DNA from: Scenedesmus sp. ARA3
Taxonomy: Eukaryota; Chlorophyta; Chlorophyceae; Sphaeropleales; Scenedesmaceae
Length of the DNA stretch: 39,099 bases
Direction of reading: 5' to 3'
NCBI GenBank assembly: GCA_004335835.1
Contig: RWJK01001634.1
Coordinates: 1 to 39,099 of the forward strand
Shown here: positions 8,971 to 20,322 of the stretch, piece after piece
How the letters are laid out: every line of letters starts with the position of its first letter
Numbering within the stretch: the first letter of the stretch is position 1
Position numbers and translations under genes: made by a program
Notes under the pieces: generated by a model
What the model saw: the letters and a program-made list of their open reading frames with translations, nothing else
Told to the model about the DNA's origin: nothing
The model's database searches: none

Positions 8971-11399
8971 ATGGAGTGGCTGTTTGGAAAGAAAAAGACT
9001 CCCGCAGAGATGCTGCGGGAGAACAAGCGCATGCTGGACAAAGCCATTCGCGAACTGGACCGAGAACGCATAGGCCTGCAAAACCAGGAAAAGAAGACTG
9101 TAGCAGAGATCAAGAAGATGGCCAAAGAGGGGCAGATGGTGGGTGTATGTCGCCATGCACTTTCGCAACGGTCGAGGCACCTCTGCATCAGCAGTAGCAC
9201 AGTCACTGCTGATGCTGACCTGATGGGTTTGCTGCTTTTGCTGCTCGCAGGACGCTGTGAAGGTCATGGCCAAGTCGTTGATACGCAACAGGCATGCAGT
9301 GACCAAGCTGCATGGGCTCAAGTCGCAGCTGCAAGCAGTGTCACTGCGGATACAGGCAAGTCCCAGTGCATGCAACATAGCAGCTGCTGTGCTGTCGCTG
9401 GCGCAAGGCTCCGCTGCAGCATGCATACTCTCAGGCAGCTCCAAGTGCTCATCCGCTGTGTGGCCGCAAAGCTTGTTGCTGTGTTGATTTCCTGCAGACG
9501 CTGAAGAGCACACAAGCCATGGCAGATGCAATGCGGGGTGCAACAAAGGTACGGTTGTTGCGTCTGCCTGAGAGAACCAGGTACCCTGCAGCCTAAGCAG
9601 TACCTTCAGGCACATATCATGTCACCATTCTGACACCTGTAAACAAACCAATCACACACTGTGCTGCGCAGCCACATAACGTGTACAGTCCTGTGTGGTG
9701 TGTTGCCTGGTTTGTGCAGTTGCCTGCAGCTGCTTCCAGCACAGACCCTCCGCACTGCTCTTGCTGTCTAGTGGAAGTATCACCTGGTTGGCTGGCCAAT
9801 GCTTCAGCTCTCAGTGGTGTAATGCCTGTTACACACCCCGCAACACCATTTGCATTGCAGCTTCTGCCAGCCCTATCACTGCTGTGTGACACATCACGCT
9901 GCTGTCACCTGCTGCTCACACTCGCTGCTGCTGCTGCTGCTGCTGCTGCCGCCGCCAGGCGATGCGCGTGATGAACAAGCGCATGAACCTGCCCAACATG
10001 CAGAAGATCCTCATGGAGTTTGAGAAGCAGAACGAGCGCATGGAGATGACCAGCGACATGATGGGTGACGCGATTGATGACGCCATGGAGGTGCGGGCAG
10101 CACCAGGCTAGTTAGCACCAGGGTTGTAAGGTTTGAGGTTTCCAGACCTGGAAGGTGCGCAGCTGGCAGCACACATGCATGGCAGCAGGCAGGACTCAGA
10201 GGCAGCAGGCTTGATAGGAGATGCCAATGGTGATGTGGTGGAGGTGGGTGTGCCAGCTGGCACACTGCAGGCCGAGCGGCAAGCAGGCAGCACACAGGGC
10301 AGGGTGCAAGGTTTGGAGATGACCAGCGATATGATGGGAAGACGCGGTTGGTGACGCTATGGAGGTGCGGCGCGGCAGGCAGCACCAGGGTTGAAACGTT
10401 GTGTTATAACAATCGTGTTATGGCCACCATGCAGCGAAGGCAAGACAGCAGTATGAGTTGCAGCAGGCAGATTGCAGGGCAGCAGGCAGGATGCAGTATG
10501 CTGCATCGTGTTCTGCTTGAGTGACACACAGTGGGTGGTTCTGCTTGAATGACACACAGTGGTGGGTCAACCTGGAGTACTCTGTCACTGCTGCTGCTAC
10601 TGCTGCAGGGTGAGGGCGAGGAGGAGGAGACTGACGACCTCATAGGCCAGGTGCTAGATGAGATCGGCATCTCAACCACCACGCAGGTGCGCGGCAGCAG
10701 CAGGGCGGGCAGGGGATTGGGTATGCCAGTGGTGGTGCGCAGTGTGTATGCGCCTGCAGCTGCGCAGGGCTGCCAACTTGCTGCTGAGTGCATCTTGCTG
10801 AATCGCTGCATGTCACCTGTGCTGTTCAACTACCTAAATGGATGATCCTGGCTCTGCGTGTTCTCGTGTTTGCCTATTTGTTGCAGCTGGTGTCTGCGCC
10901 AGACATGCCGGTGGCAGCAGCAGCAGTGCCGGCGCAGGCAGCGCCAGCCATGGCTGAGGCAGTGGGGGCGGGGCCCTCAGCAGGGCCGGGCATCGATGAA
11001 GACCTGCAGGTGAGCCTGCGGCCAGCAGCAGCAGCAGCAGCAGCTCGCAGCAGCGGCCGCGAGCAGCAGCAGCAGCGCTCAGCAATGGCAGTGGGCATGT
11101 TGGGTTGGGTTTGGTCAAGGGTCTGGGGTTGCTTGCAGCAATGCTAGCGACAGGTTCAGGCGCTGAGGACGGTAGATGCAGGCAGCAGTGCTGCAGCCTG
11201 CCATGTTTGCATGCGGTTCCATGTTGGCGCAGGTACTGCAGTGACGGCGTGCCTATCGCCAGCTATGGCACACAGGCAAACACACCCTGTCACTTGCATT
11301 GCGCTTACTTTGATTTACTGCATAATCATCTGTGATGGCTTAACCATGTTTTGTGTTTGTGCTGTGCAGGCGCGGCTGGATAACCTGCGGAAAACATGA
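8971..11399 (+). CDS. VPS2: ESCRT-III subunit VPS2 / CHMP2A
   Basis: A charged multivesicular body protein that polymerises on endosomal membranes with the other ESCRT-III subunits and recruits the AAA ATPase VPS4. The inferred exons are 8971-9138, 9251-9355, 9498-9548, 9959-10090, 10609-10686, 10887-11009 and 11370-11399, in phase, 228 residues against 222 in human CHMP2A. Seen: the N-terminal FGKKKTPAEMLREN start and the long basic helix (LDRERIGLQNQEKKTVAEI), the KMAKEGQMDAVKVMAK junction, QAVSLRIQTLKS, an acidic C-terminal half (EGEEEETDDLIGQVLDEIGI), and a final MIT-interacting motif DLQARLDNLRK that binds VPS4. The intron after 9355 uses a GC donor. The intron after 10090 holds a frameshifted copy of the end of exon 4. 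The family call is secure. Confidence 0.95.
10315..10395 (+). repeat. Decayed duplicate of the VPS2 exon 4 end in the next intron
   Basis: From GGAGATGACCAGCGA at 10315 to beyond the GAG/GTGCGG donor at 10364, this copies 10042-10130 with a shift of 273-274 bp, including the intronic AGCACCAGGGTTG. One inserted base after ATGATGGG breaks the reading frame, so it cannot substitute for the true exon end at 10090. Confidence 0.85.
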
Positions 11400-11907
11400 G
11401 CCACACCACCAGCAGCAGAAGCGCAGCTGGCAATGTCTTACCGAGTTGAGATGCAGCTCTTGCGCAACGGCCAGTGGCTGCAGGCAGGTGCTGCTGCTAC
11501 AGCTGAGACAGCCTGCAACCTGTCAATTGCACTGGCTGCCGGCGGTTGGGTGTTGGATTTGTACAGATACTGCTGCACTGGTGCGGCGATGCAGCACTGC
11601 ATTGCGGCGGTTGTATATTAGTGCTTCTTGATGGGGAGGGTTGAAGTTTTGGCCGGCAGCAGCGCTTGATGTTTGGACCCCAAAACCCAGTGTTGAGTGT
11701 TCCATGATGTGTACCTTGGACCTTGTAACAGGAGCGTCACATGTGGAGGAGATTTGAACACCTGGTATGCCCGATATAATACATCAGCTTTTGCTGTATC
11801 ATATACCATCCAGGCACAGGGTTGAACGCTCTTCTTACTCCGACCGCAACGCTCACCGTTTGGGTCAGGTCGTAAGCTGTTACACGCACGCGTCTTTCAA
11901 AGGGACC
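11400..11907. other. Intergenic region, VPS2 to GST
   Basis: The 3' UTR of VPS2 and the promoter and 5' UTR of the GST gene. It contains the second copy of the 36-bp dispersed element. A possible upstream in-frame ATG for the GST lies at 11767, but no other gene is seen. Confidence 0.55.
11708..11743. repeat. 36-bp dispersed repeat, copy 2 (contains TGTAA)
   Basis: Matches 5922-5957 at 34 of 36 positions. Its TGTAA (11724-11728) lies 325 bp after the VPS2 stop and could act as that gene's polyadenylation signal, in which case the element supplies it. Confidence 0.7.
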
Positions 11908-14699
11908 ATGCATACAAGCTTGCGTGCACCGCATTACGTTCATCGTACCACATTCGGACTACGTTCCAGCACAAGTCAACTCCTGCAGCCCGACAGACGT
12001 ATTTGTACAGTGAAGAGCAGGCAGCAGAAGCACACAGTGTACGCCAGCATGGGTACTCCAGTGCTGTACACTTATCCTCTGGCTTACAACCCATTTAAGG
12101 CGGCACTGGTGAGCAGTGAGGAGTGGCTCTGCCCTTGTCTGAGGTGCAACATCCACAGCAGCAGTTGGTTGTGCATGCGAAGCAGCAGCTGCAAGACGTA
12201 TGGTGCATGGAAATGCATTCGAGTCGCTTTCAATGCAATGTCATGGCAGGATTGTCTCACATGGTGCATGTTGGTTTATCACCTACTTTGCATTACTGCT
12301 GCTGCCGCTGCCGCGCACTGGCTACTGTGCACACACTCATTCACACGCCCAGTACGAACAACAATCATGTTGCACCTCACCCATCCCTGATCTCCACACT
12401 GTCCTCAGGTCCTGGCTGAGAAGAACATCAGCTACACCTCAAAGTACGTGGACCTGTTCAACGGCCAGAGCCTGTCCCCGGAGTACCTGGCAGTCAACCC
12501 AGCAGGCACAGTGCCTGCCCTGAAGGATGGTGACAAGACCATCGAGGACAGCAAGTGAGCGGCTGGCGAAATGGCGGGCTGGCTGGTTCTTTCTTACCAT
12601 GTTGGTGGGCCCACACACTTGCTGACAAACAGTCAGCAAGTAAGCGGCTGCGTGTCTACAAACTGGGTCTGCACAGTGTTGTTCATGGCACGGCATGGTA
12701 GACAGGGGAGATTAGTGTACAGCTGTGCAGTATGCTTGCACGTGTCACTATCAGTCGTCAACACAGTCGAAAAACGGTTGTAGGCTGTGGAATCATGCTC
12801 AGTGCTGGCTGCTTGCCAGGGTCTAGCTCTAAATCATTAACGGGGTGGCTAGCATGCAGGGTAGCAGGCGCCATGCACTTCATTATTTTTATCTGCAAGC
12901 GTGGTGACCCTTGCGCATCCTCACAGTTGCTTCCTGTGCCTGCTGAATCTCATCTAAAGCTATGTTGCACATGCACATACCCCACCTCGCAGGGCCATAG
13001 TGGACTACGTGAACAGCCTGGGTGATGGGCCCCTGGGCGGCTCGCAGGTCGACCAGGGCCTGGCCAGCCGCTGGGCAGACAGGATACACAAGTGGGACGG
13101 CAACCTGTTCCTGGCAGCAAACGGCGATCCAGGTGGGGCTGCGCTGATCAAAAAGTCTGCATGCACTCCATACAACCTGACACCCCAGCTGTCAAGCAGC
13201 TTGCATGCAGGCGCCATTTGCAAATGCATCGTTGGATATCAAGTGGCAGCATGGCTGCATTCTGCCACATCTGTGGGTTGATCTCTGTGCTGACATGCTG
13301 TCAAAACAGGTGCTGCCAAGCTGCTGGGCAAGCTGACAGACTTCAAGATGAAGTATGCAGAGGCACGGGCAGCGCAGCACCCAGAGCTGAAAGACACCTA
13401 CAGCAGCAAAATTCAGTCCATGAAGGCAGCAGGTGGGTGCACAACACAACGATTGTGCGGCCTGATGCTGCTTGCCGCAGTGCTGCAGCACAGTCACGAG
13501 TTGCAATTGTTTGATTCGTTGCACGTCCAGCTGTGTGTAAGTGTTAACTCCACTGTGGGCGCGGCCCTGCAGCGGAAAGCACCCCAGATCTGTCACCACA
13601 GGTGCTCATAGGGCTGCTTCATTGCAGGGCTGTGCTCCCTGAACATTGCGCACCTTTGTAACAGTAGGCCGCACACACACTGACGTGGCGGCCCCCTGTG
13701 TGCCGGTGTGTTACAGATGCTACGGCAAAGGATGCTGCTGCTGTTGCTGCCAACAATGCGCTGCTGCTGGGGCTGCTGGACGATGCAGAGCAGCAGCTGG
13801 CCAGCAGCAGCTTCCTGGCGGGCCCGGCATACAGCGTGGCTGACGTGATGTTCACACCTGTGCTGTTCAGGTGCGCTGCTCGAGGCTGCCGTGTGTGGTG
13901 TTCATGGTATTATTATGCTAGCTGTGGCTGGAGACAGAGGGGCCTGCGTGCAGCCTGTCACATGTGCCATGCACTTTGTTACGTGACGTCTTGTATAGGC
14001 CAGTGCTGTTCAAGTGCGCCGTGTAACATGGCTCAGCGCAAGCCTGCTTGCATGGAACCGACTGTAACCTCTCTGTCAATTACTCTACAACTGGGTCCAG
14101 CCATGAACAGCAGAGCTGTGCTGGAGATGTCTTCTACCTGGTGCAGCTGCACACTTTCAATACTCTTGTTTTCCTGTGACACATAATTGACATGTGACAC
14201 AAAAGTGACATGTTACATGAGCGAGACATGGTGCAATGCCATGATGTGGACTGTGTTGCAGGTTGGGCATGGCCAATAAGACTGGTGAGTACCTGAAGCC
14301 ACGCCCACATGTGAGCGAGTACTACAACAGGTGAGCCTGCAGCTGCACTTGACGGGTCTGACAGCAGCCTCATCGCTTTGAGCTAGCGATTGCTGTGCTG
14401 CGGTGAAAGAGCAGATGGCACTGACAGCTGCCAGCAGCGCTGCAATCGCCCAACGAGAAAAGCAGTGCTCCTGAAGGCAGGGGTTGGCGGCTGTGCTTGC
14501 ATGGTTTGAGAATGCTAGCGCTTCTTGCATCAGAAATTAGCAACACATCATGCCCGTCTTGCCGCTTGCTTGCAGGATGAAAGAGCGGCCCAGCTTCAAA
14601 GCGGCGTTTGGTGCTGCCAGCAGCAAGCTGACGCTGGCGAGCGCGATTGTGCCTGCGCTGCTCAAGGCGCAGCTGGCCTGGCTGACGGGCTGGTACTGA
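11908..14699 (+). CDS. TCHQD: Glutathione S-transferase, TCHQD-like class
   Basis: A two-domain GST that would conjugate glutathione to electrophiles or reductively dehalogenate them. The inferred exons are 11908-12108, 12409-12554, 12993-13132, 13310-13432, 13717-13870, 14262-14330 and 14576-14699, in phase, giving about 318 residues. Seen: the thioredoxin-like half with LAEKNISYTSKYVDLFNGQS and NPAGTVPALKDG, then EDSKAIVDYV, where the acidic-Ser pair binds the glutathione gamma-Glu; WADRIHKWDGNLF; and in the helical half FLAGPAYSVADVMFTPVLFR, the N-capping box, then YYNRMKERPSFK. Segment order and the tail match plant TCHQD. The usual catalytic Ser region reads PLAYNPF, so the Ser is not evident. 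A start at 11908 adds about 47 basic, Ser-rich residues resembling an organelle transit peptide; a start at 12049 would give a cytosolic 271-residue form close to plant TCHQD (266). Confidence 0.8.
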
Positions 14700-15265
14700 G
14701 GCAGTGGCTGGCGCTTATGAGCGTGATTTCGGCTTAAACGTTGACATTGGGATGATGATGCTGTGTGGAGCGAGTGGCTATGTAATCAAGCTTTCTGTAC
14801 TGTGGTCCTCTCACGGCGCAAGCCCATCTTCAAGTACAGCAGCTGCACAGCATGATGGCAAGCACCTAACTTCAGTGCTGCCGCATAGCCGGTGCAGAAG
14901 TAACTATACGCCAACGGCAAGTACTGGAAGGGTTGCAGCACAGGCGGTTTGGGAGTTGTACTGTCACAGCGTTGGCGTGCAGTACCAGCGAGCTGACGTG
15001 GGGTGTCATGGCGGGGGTAGGATAACAAGCAACCTCCCGGCACCATCTGCCTACATGTTCACTTCACTGTCTGCATAAACTTTGATTTGGGAGTTTGAAT
15101 CGACCACGGCCCGTCTTTGCATTGAAGATCGACAATCGTCTTCTCTAGGCTGCAGCAATCCCATCACACGCACAGTTCATCTGGGTCATGATCAAAGGAT
15201 TAGTAGCTGCAACAAAGATTCATCTGTTCCCATTGTGAAGTGGCCCTCTGCAGGCTGGCCTCCGA
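14700..15265. other. Intergenic region, GST to F-box gene
   Basis: The GST 3' UTR with TGTAA at 14781-14785, then the upstream region of the F-box gene. A CTGCAG at 15249-15254 could be a 3' splice site of a 5' UTR intron, but there is no independent support. No other gene is visible. Confidence 0.5.
14781..14785 (+). promoter_or_regulatory. TGTAA polyadenylation signal, GST gene
   Basis: TGTAA lies 82 bp after the GST stop codon, a typical position for green-algal 3' ends. Confidence 0.5.
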
Positions 15266-16094
15266 ATGGCCTCACTAGCAGACCTTCCTGCCCCTGTTCT
15301 ACAGAGGATTGTAGCTCTGTGTCTAGATGTCGACTCCTCGGAGTGCTGGAGGTCGCTGTCGCTAGTCTGCAAGGGCCTAAACAAGGTGTCATCAGCCAGT
15401 GCTGTGCGCTCCCTGAAGCTAGAATGCACGCCGGACCTAATACTCAAAGGCAGACGATGCGTGGAGCGCAGCTTCGGCGTCGATGCCTTGCACCTGGTGG
15501 CGCCAAGCAACAGTAGCAGCTGCCTAGTGCAGCAGCCAGTAGCAGACCAGCTTCTGGGTCTGTTCCAGCTGCCTCTGTGGCGCCATTTGCGCTGCTTGCG
15601 GCTGCGTGACTTGGATGTGCCGGAGGCAGTGCTGCAGCTGCTGCCCCAGGCAGCCCCTCAGCTGCAGGAGCTGTTCCTGGAAGGTGTACTGCTGGCCAGC
15701 AAAACCGCCACCAGCAGCAGCAGCAGCAGCAGCGGCGCATCAACCAGCACCTCGGAACTCGAGGATTTCGACAGTTGTAGCAGCAGCACCACTCCCAGCA
15801 CAGGCTGCAGCCAGCGGGTCCGGCAGCAGCAGCAGCAGCAGCAGGCTGTGCTGCCGCGCATGGAGCTTCCTGCTGTGACAGTCAGCCTGCCGAGGCAGAT
15901 CGGTGCACGTGCAGTTGAGGTGCAGCTATGCAGCTTTGAGCACCCCAACCCATTCATGCTGCTGGCAAACACCAGCCTAACTGACGACAGCAGCAGCAGC
16001 AGCAGCAGCAGCACTGCTAGCCAGAGCAGCGGCAGCAGCAGCGGCACAACCTGCGCTGCTACAACCCCGAAGCCTGCTGCGTGCAGCCGAGCCC

Positions 16095-16126
<32 letters not shown>

Positions 16127-17242
16127 GCGGCTGCTGTCGCACGTATTGCTTGCAGCCTTGCTCAGCTCAAGCAGCTGCGCGTGCTGCGCATGGATTGCCA
16201 GCTGGCACAGCCGGTGATGCTTGCGCTGTGCGCGCTGCACCGCCGGCCTTGCTTGCAGGACAAGGGCCGCAGCATGTGGGCGCTCTGGCCTGCTGGTGTC
16301 AGCAGCAGCAGCAAAGATGCGCAAAGCAGCAGCAGCGGCAGCGGCAGCAGCGGCACTGCAAAAAGCCAGCCATTGCTAGTGCATATGCCGCTGCTTGGAT
16401 GGTACCTGTTCAATGTAACAGGTGCGCCCTGCATTGGCAGCGGCAGCAGCGCAACCAGCAGCTGTGCCACTAGTCGAGCCAACAGCATGCAGCCAGCTGG
16501 CATAATGCAACCGGTGGATGGCATTGATACAAGCACACGCAGCAGTATTGGCAGCCTGGCAACTGCATCGAGCAGCGGCACCAGCAGCGCGGCAGCCAGC
16601 AGCAGCAGCAGTGCCGCACCGAGCATCAACACTGGGGCGCCATCAGCAGCTGAGCAGCCGCAACCAGGTGCACAGCATAACGCGGACGCTGCAGCAGCAC
16701 CTGCGGCAGCTGTCTCTGCAGGGCCGGCTGCAGCGGGCACAAGCCTTGTGCGCACTGCTAGCATTGGCAGGCGCAGCTTAGACCTCAACCAGCCACGCAG
16801 CAGCCTGGCAGCTGCATGCAATAGTGCTGCAGCAACTGCTGCTGCTGCTGCAGCAGGAACAGGGGCAGCAGGGGCTGCAGGCTCTGATGCATCAAGCTGC
16901 CTGAGCAGCGTTAGCTGTGAGGTGTCACTGGCAGTTGCCAGCTTAAGCAGCGATGCAGCCAGTGGCAGCAGCAGCGATGCTTGCTGCACTGCCTGCTCTG
17001 GCAGCAGCACCAGTGCCAGCAGCGACTGTGGCGGCTGCAGCTGCAGCAGCTGCAGCCGGCTTGAAGTGGTGCAGGCTGCACCCTGCAGGGGCATCAGTGG
17101 CAGCAGCAGCGGCAGCATGCCAGTGCTGAGCAAGGCAGAAGCAGGGAAGGCACTGCAGCTTCCACCTGCTACTGCTGCTGCTGCTGCTGCTGCAACGCTG
17201 GACAGCAGCGACACTTCCTGCAAGGATCAGCAGCGGGATTGA
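15266..17242 (+). CDS. Ser/Ala-rich F-box protein
   Basis: A single open frame of 658 residues. Residues 3-45 (LADLPAPVLQRIVALCLDV, then CWRSLSLVCKGLNKV) fit an F-box, which binds SKP1 in SCF ubiquitin ligases. Residues about 100-140 (WRHLRCLRLRDLDVPEAVL, then LQELFLEGVLL) look like one or two leucine-rich repeats, and KQLRVLRMDCQL later may be another. From about residue 145 the protein is dominated by Ser, Ala and Gly runs encoded by AGC and GCA repeats, with no recognisable domain. The start ATG directly precedes the F-box. The target is unknown. The C-terminal part could be expanded low-complexity sequence rather than functional protein, and an unrecognised intron inside the repeats cannot be excluded. 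Confidence 0.7.
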
Positions 17243-18912
17243 GTGTTCTTGTTGTGCTCACAGCAGTTTTGGTGCAGGTGCAGTAGCTGCTAATGCACAG
17301 TGCTTGCACGTGCTCCGGCCAACACAGGCGGGCGTTTTTTGTGTATGAGCATCCCTGCACCTCAGGGCATGGCATGATGCATTCATTTGACAAGCTAGGC
17401 TGGCGGGAGCAGAGTTTGGTGTCTGAAGTCCCCTTTTGGTGGGGTCTGGTAGCTGTAGTGCGAGGGCGTATGCACGTAGCAGATCGTACTTGTGCAGAGA
17501 TGAGGTCGGTTGGGGTATCGCGCAGAGATGGGGTTGGTTAGGGTGCGTGTTGAACTGAACTGTTTCTGCAGGTGTTGTTTTCATGCTTGCAGGCAGCTAC
17601 ACAGGCTGGGGCCGGCACCGTGAGGGTTGGGGATAAAAGGTTTAGTGGCATTTCAGCTTAACATGCGTTACACCACACCTATGATACAACCAAGCCTGCC
17701 TTAGGGTTGGCTGCGGATATGTGTGTAACGCGGCAAACTATCTGTTATATCAGTCTGTTTTGACTCTGTGTGTGCAGCGCTGTGCCGGGGCCCATGTTGG
17801 GATCATGACGTGCAGGCATTGTGTGCGTGCGCTGCACTGATAAGCCTAGCTAGGTGCATGTATGCTCCCACACAGCAGAGTCAGCCGTGCGGAGCGTTCC
17901 TGAGACTCACATGCAGCGCTGTTATGTGCGGTGTGCTGCTGCGCTCAGCGCAGTTCTCTATTTGTGAGACGAGTTATTTGGCCAACTTCATAGGATGTCT
18001 GCAGGGTTGTTTGACAGCACATGCCGTGCCCTGAGGTGTTGGTGTGTGATGACGACTGCCTTGCCCTTCAGCCAGGAAAGGCATCACAGGCATTACATGA
18101 GCGCAAGCACACATGCAACAGTGTGTTGTACAGCTGCAGCATTTGGTAACAGTAGCATGTTGACAGAGCGGTTGCATATAGTAGCGGGGCCACAGTGTCC
18201 TTTTGTATATGTATACATATAAGCTACGTAGCTCAAGCTTGACATCAGCCGCTAGCGGAGCTGCGCAGCAGTTTGGTGCAGTTGTCATCTTTGAAGTGTG
18301 TTGTGGCAGCCGAAACATTGCAGGCTGTTGACTTGAGTGGCGTGATTTGATGCGATGGCTGGCCTGTTGATGCCGGCATACGTTGTTTGCAGGCAGGAGA
18401 AACAGGGTGCTGCCAGTTGAGAAGTGTCCTAATCACGTGTTGCTGCAAGGGTTGTGCAGCAGACTACCTTTATGCAGCAGGTTGGGGCGTGGTTGGGAGC
18501 TTGCAACAAGGTCAAATTTCAGTTCTCCTTTTTTCTATCTATGTGAGATGTGGTTTGCAACAGATGCCAAACTGTTGATCCATGCCAGTTTGCATGCACC
18601 TCACTGGGTCAACTGTGCAGTATTGACTCCTGGGTGCTGGCTTTGGTGGGTAACGCTGCACCTACGCACGAAGTTGGGCATTCTCATCCGGAGAAAGGCA
18701 TTACAAGTACTGTTTCGTCTCCAGGACTGAGACGTGAAGAAATGTCATTGTGGTGGGCGACTGGTCATTCTAGAACCTGCACCGACACACGGCCCCTGGC
18801 ATCGACACGCTGGGCTCATTGAACGTAACTTTGTTCTTTCACACCAACCGAATCTTGCTGTTTTCGCCTGCCGACAGCAGCAGCAACAGCAGCAGCAAGC
18901 ACGCAAAGCAGA
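17243..18912. other. Long intergenic region, F-box gene to Cpn10
   Basis: About 1.67 kb with no supported gene on either strand. It includes the F-box 3' UTR (a TGTAA at 17724-17728 is a weak polyadenylation candidate), a perfect 16-bp palindrome at 18206-18221, and a (CAG/CAA)n run at 18877-18898 just before the Cpn10 start. Confidence 0.5.
18206..18221. repeat. 16-bp perfect palindrome TATATGTATACATATA
   Basis: A self-complementary AT-rich 16-mer in the intergenic region before Cpn10. It may be chance in an AT-rich patch; no function is assigned. Confidence 0.6.
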
Positions 18913-20163
18913 ATGGCATTCAGCCTGGCACAGCAGAGGGCTTCCGCCCGCCTCAGCAGCCATCAGCAGCGTCCAGGTACGTGCCTAGGTTCCGATACTG
19001 CATGCAAGCTGCTCAGACGCAACAGCAGTCGGTGTTCTTACTACAGCTTGTGTCCACTTGTCCGCAGCTCGCCAGCTGCACATACGGGCAGCCTTGACAG
19101 CAGAGAAAGCAGGCCTGGACATCAATAAGGTACGTTGATTGAATAGCCCCTGTAGCTTGGCCAATGAAGCCAGCTTGATGCACATATGGCCATGTCTGCT
19201 GCCGGCGCTGCTGCTGCTGCTGTTGCACTTACCAATCTGCACTTGTCCTCTGCAGATGGAGCCAATGCACGATAGGGTACTCATCAAGCCCTTTGAGGAT
19301 GAGCCGGTAAGCAGGCGACAGGGATCAGCCTATGCATCGCTCTCAAGCAGGATGAGGATGCACAGCGTGTCCAGCAGCGTCCTGCAAGCAGCTACGCTTC
19401 TGTGGCTTTCTCAGGGCTGCATGTGTGCGGAGGCATGCCTTTTTTTGGTCAGGAGAGTAGGTTCAGCTTCACATGCAAGCACACCACCAGCCCAACTGGT
19501 GGTTGATTTAAACTTCTGCACATCTTTTGGGAGAGGGTGGTTGTAGGTGTAGCTCTGCGTCCACTCTGCTTGTGTGCTTGCTGCTTGGTGTTTTGTGCCT
19601 GCAGAAAACCGCTGCTGGCATCCTGCTGCCAAAGGGCCCACCAAAGTCAAACTCAGATGCACACTTTGGCGAGGTCAGTGACAGCCGGCTCAGCAGCAGC
19701 AGCTGCAGCTGTGGCAGGGAGGCGTTGGCAGTGGCGGTGGCAGTGGCAGCTGGTGCTACCAGCATCCGAGCAAGCAGTTTGAACTGCAGCTGCGGCAACC
19801 CTCTCTCTACATGCCCTATCGCAGTATGGATCATCCCAGGTCAATAGCATGACCTACCGTGCCAGGCCAACGCATTGCGCAGCGTTTGGGGCATTTGGCA
19901 GCGCACAGGCTCTTTCCATCTTATACCAGGTGTCTGTTGCCTTGTGTGCCGTCTAATTGCTGACATCTGATGCTGCTGCCGCCACCGCCGCCTGTTCTCA
20001 TCTTGTTGCTGTGCAGGTGCTGGCCATTGGTGCTGACGTGACGTTGCCGCTGGCTGTGGGTGACAAGGTGGTGTTCCAGAAGTACGCCATGGCCGAGGTG
20101 GAGGTGCCTGATGGCGACATCCTGTTTGTGGCCGAGAAGAGCATCATGGGCAAGCTGGAGTGA
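18913..20163 (+). CDS. CPN10: Organellar co-chaperonin Cpn10 (GroES family)
   Basis: The lid of the Cpn60 folding chamber. The inferred exons are 18913-18976, 19068-19129, 19256-19306, 19605-19673 and 20017-20163, in phase, giving 130 residues: a leader of about 42 residues rich in Ala, Ser, Arg and Gln, then one GroES domain. Seen: EPMHDRVLIKPFEDEP, the mobile loop TAAGILLPKGPPKSNS that contacts Cpn60, GEVLAIGADV, VGDKVVFQKYAMAEVEV and the C-terminal LFVAEKSIMGKLE. The leader lacks acidic residues in its first 30 positions and suggests import into chloroplast or mitochondrion; I cannot tell which. A single domain makes it a Cpn10/Cpn11 type rather than the double-domain Cpn20. A copy of the last 20 codons follows in the 3' UTR. 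Confidence 0.92.
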
Positions 20164-20232
20164 AGCAGCAACAGCAGCAGCAGCACCTGCCGGCAACAGC
20201 GGCAGCAAAGTAGCAGCGGAGGTGGCTGAGGT

Positions 20233-20322
20233 GAGGTGCCTGACGGTGATATTCTGATTTTGGCTGAGAAGAGCGTCATGGGCAAGCTGGAGTGAAGCAG
20301 CGGCAGCAGCAGCAGCAGCGGC
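20233..20322 (+). repeat. Duplicate of the Cpn10 C-terminal end in the 3' UTR
   Basis: Bases 20101-20190 recur with a shift of 132 bp and no indels from 20233 on, including the stop codon (20293) and the following AGCAGC run. The copy would read EVPDGDILILAEKSVMGKLE, differing at three residues, all conservative (F/I, V/L, I/V), while most other changes are silent. Just before 20233 the copy has lost one G, so it is out of frame with the sequence preceding it. Confidence 0.85.

Noticed and set aside
16162..17223. A 353-codon open frame on the minus strand
   Set aside because: It is antisense to the Ser/Ala-rich F-box gene. Long stop-free antisense frames are expected opposite AGC and GCA repeats, and the product is only Leu and Ala runs.
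20233..20295. A second Cpn10 gene
   Set aside because: Only the last about 20 codons are present, with no GroES core upstream and a lost base at its beginning. It is a partial duplicate.
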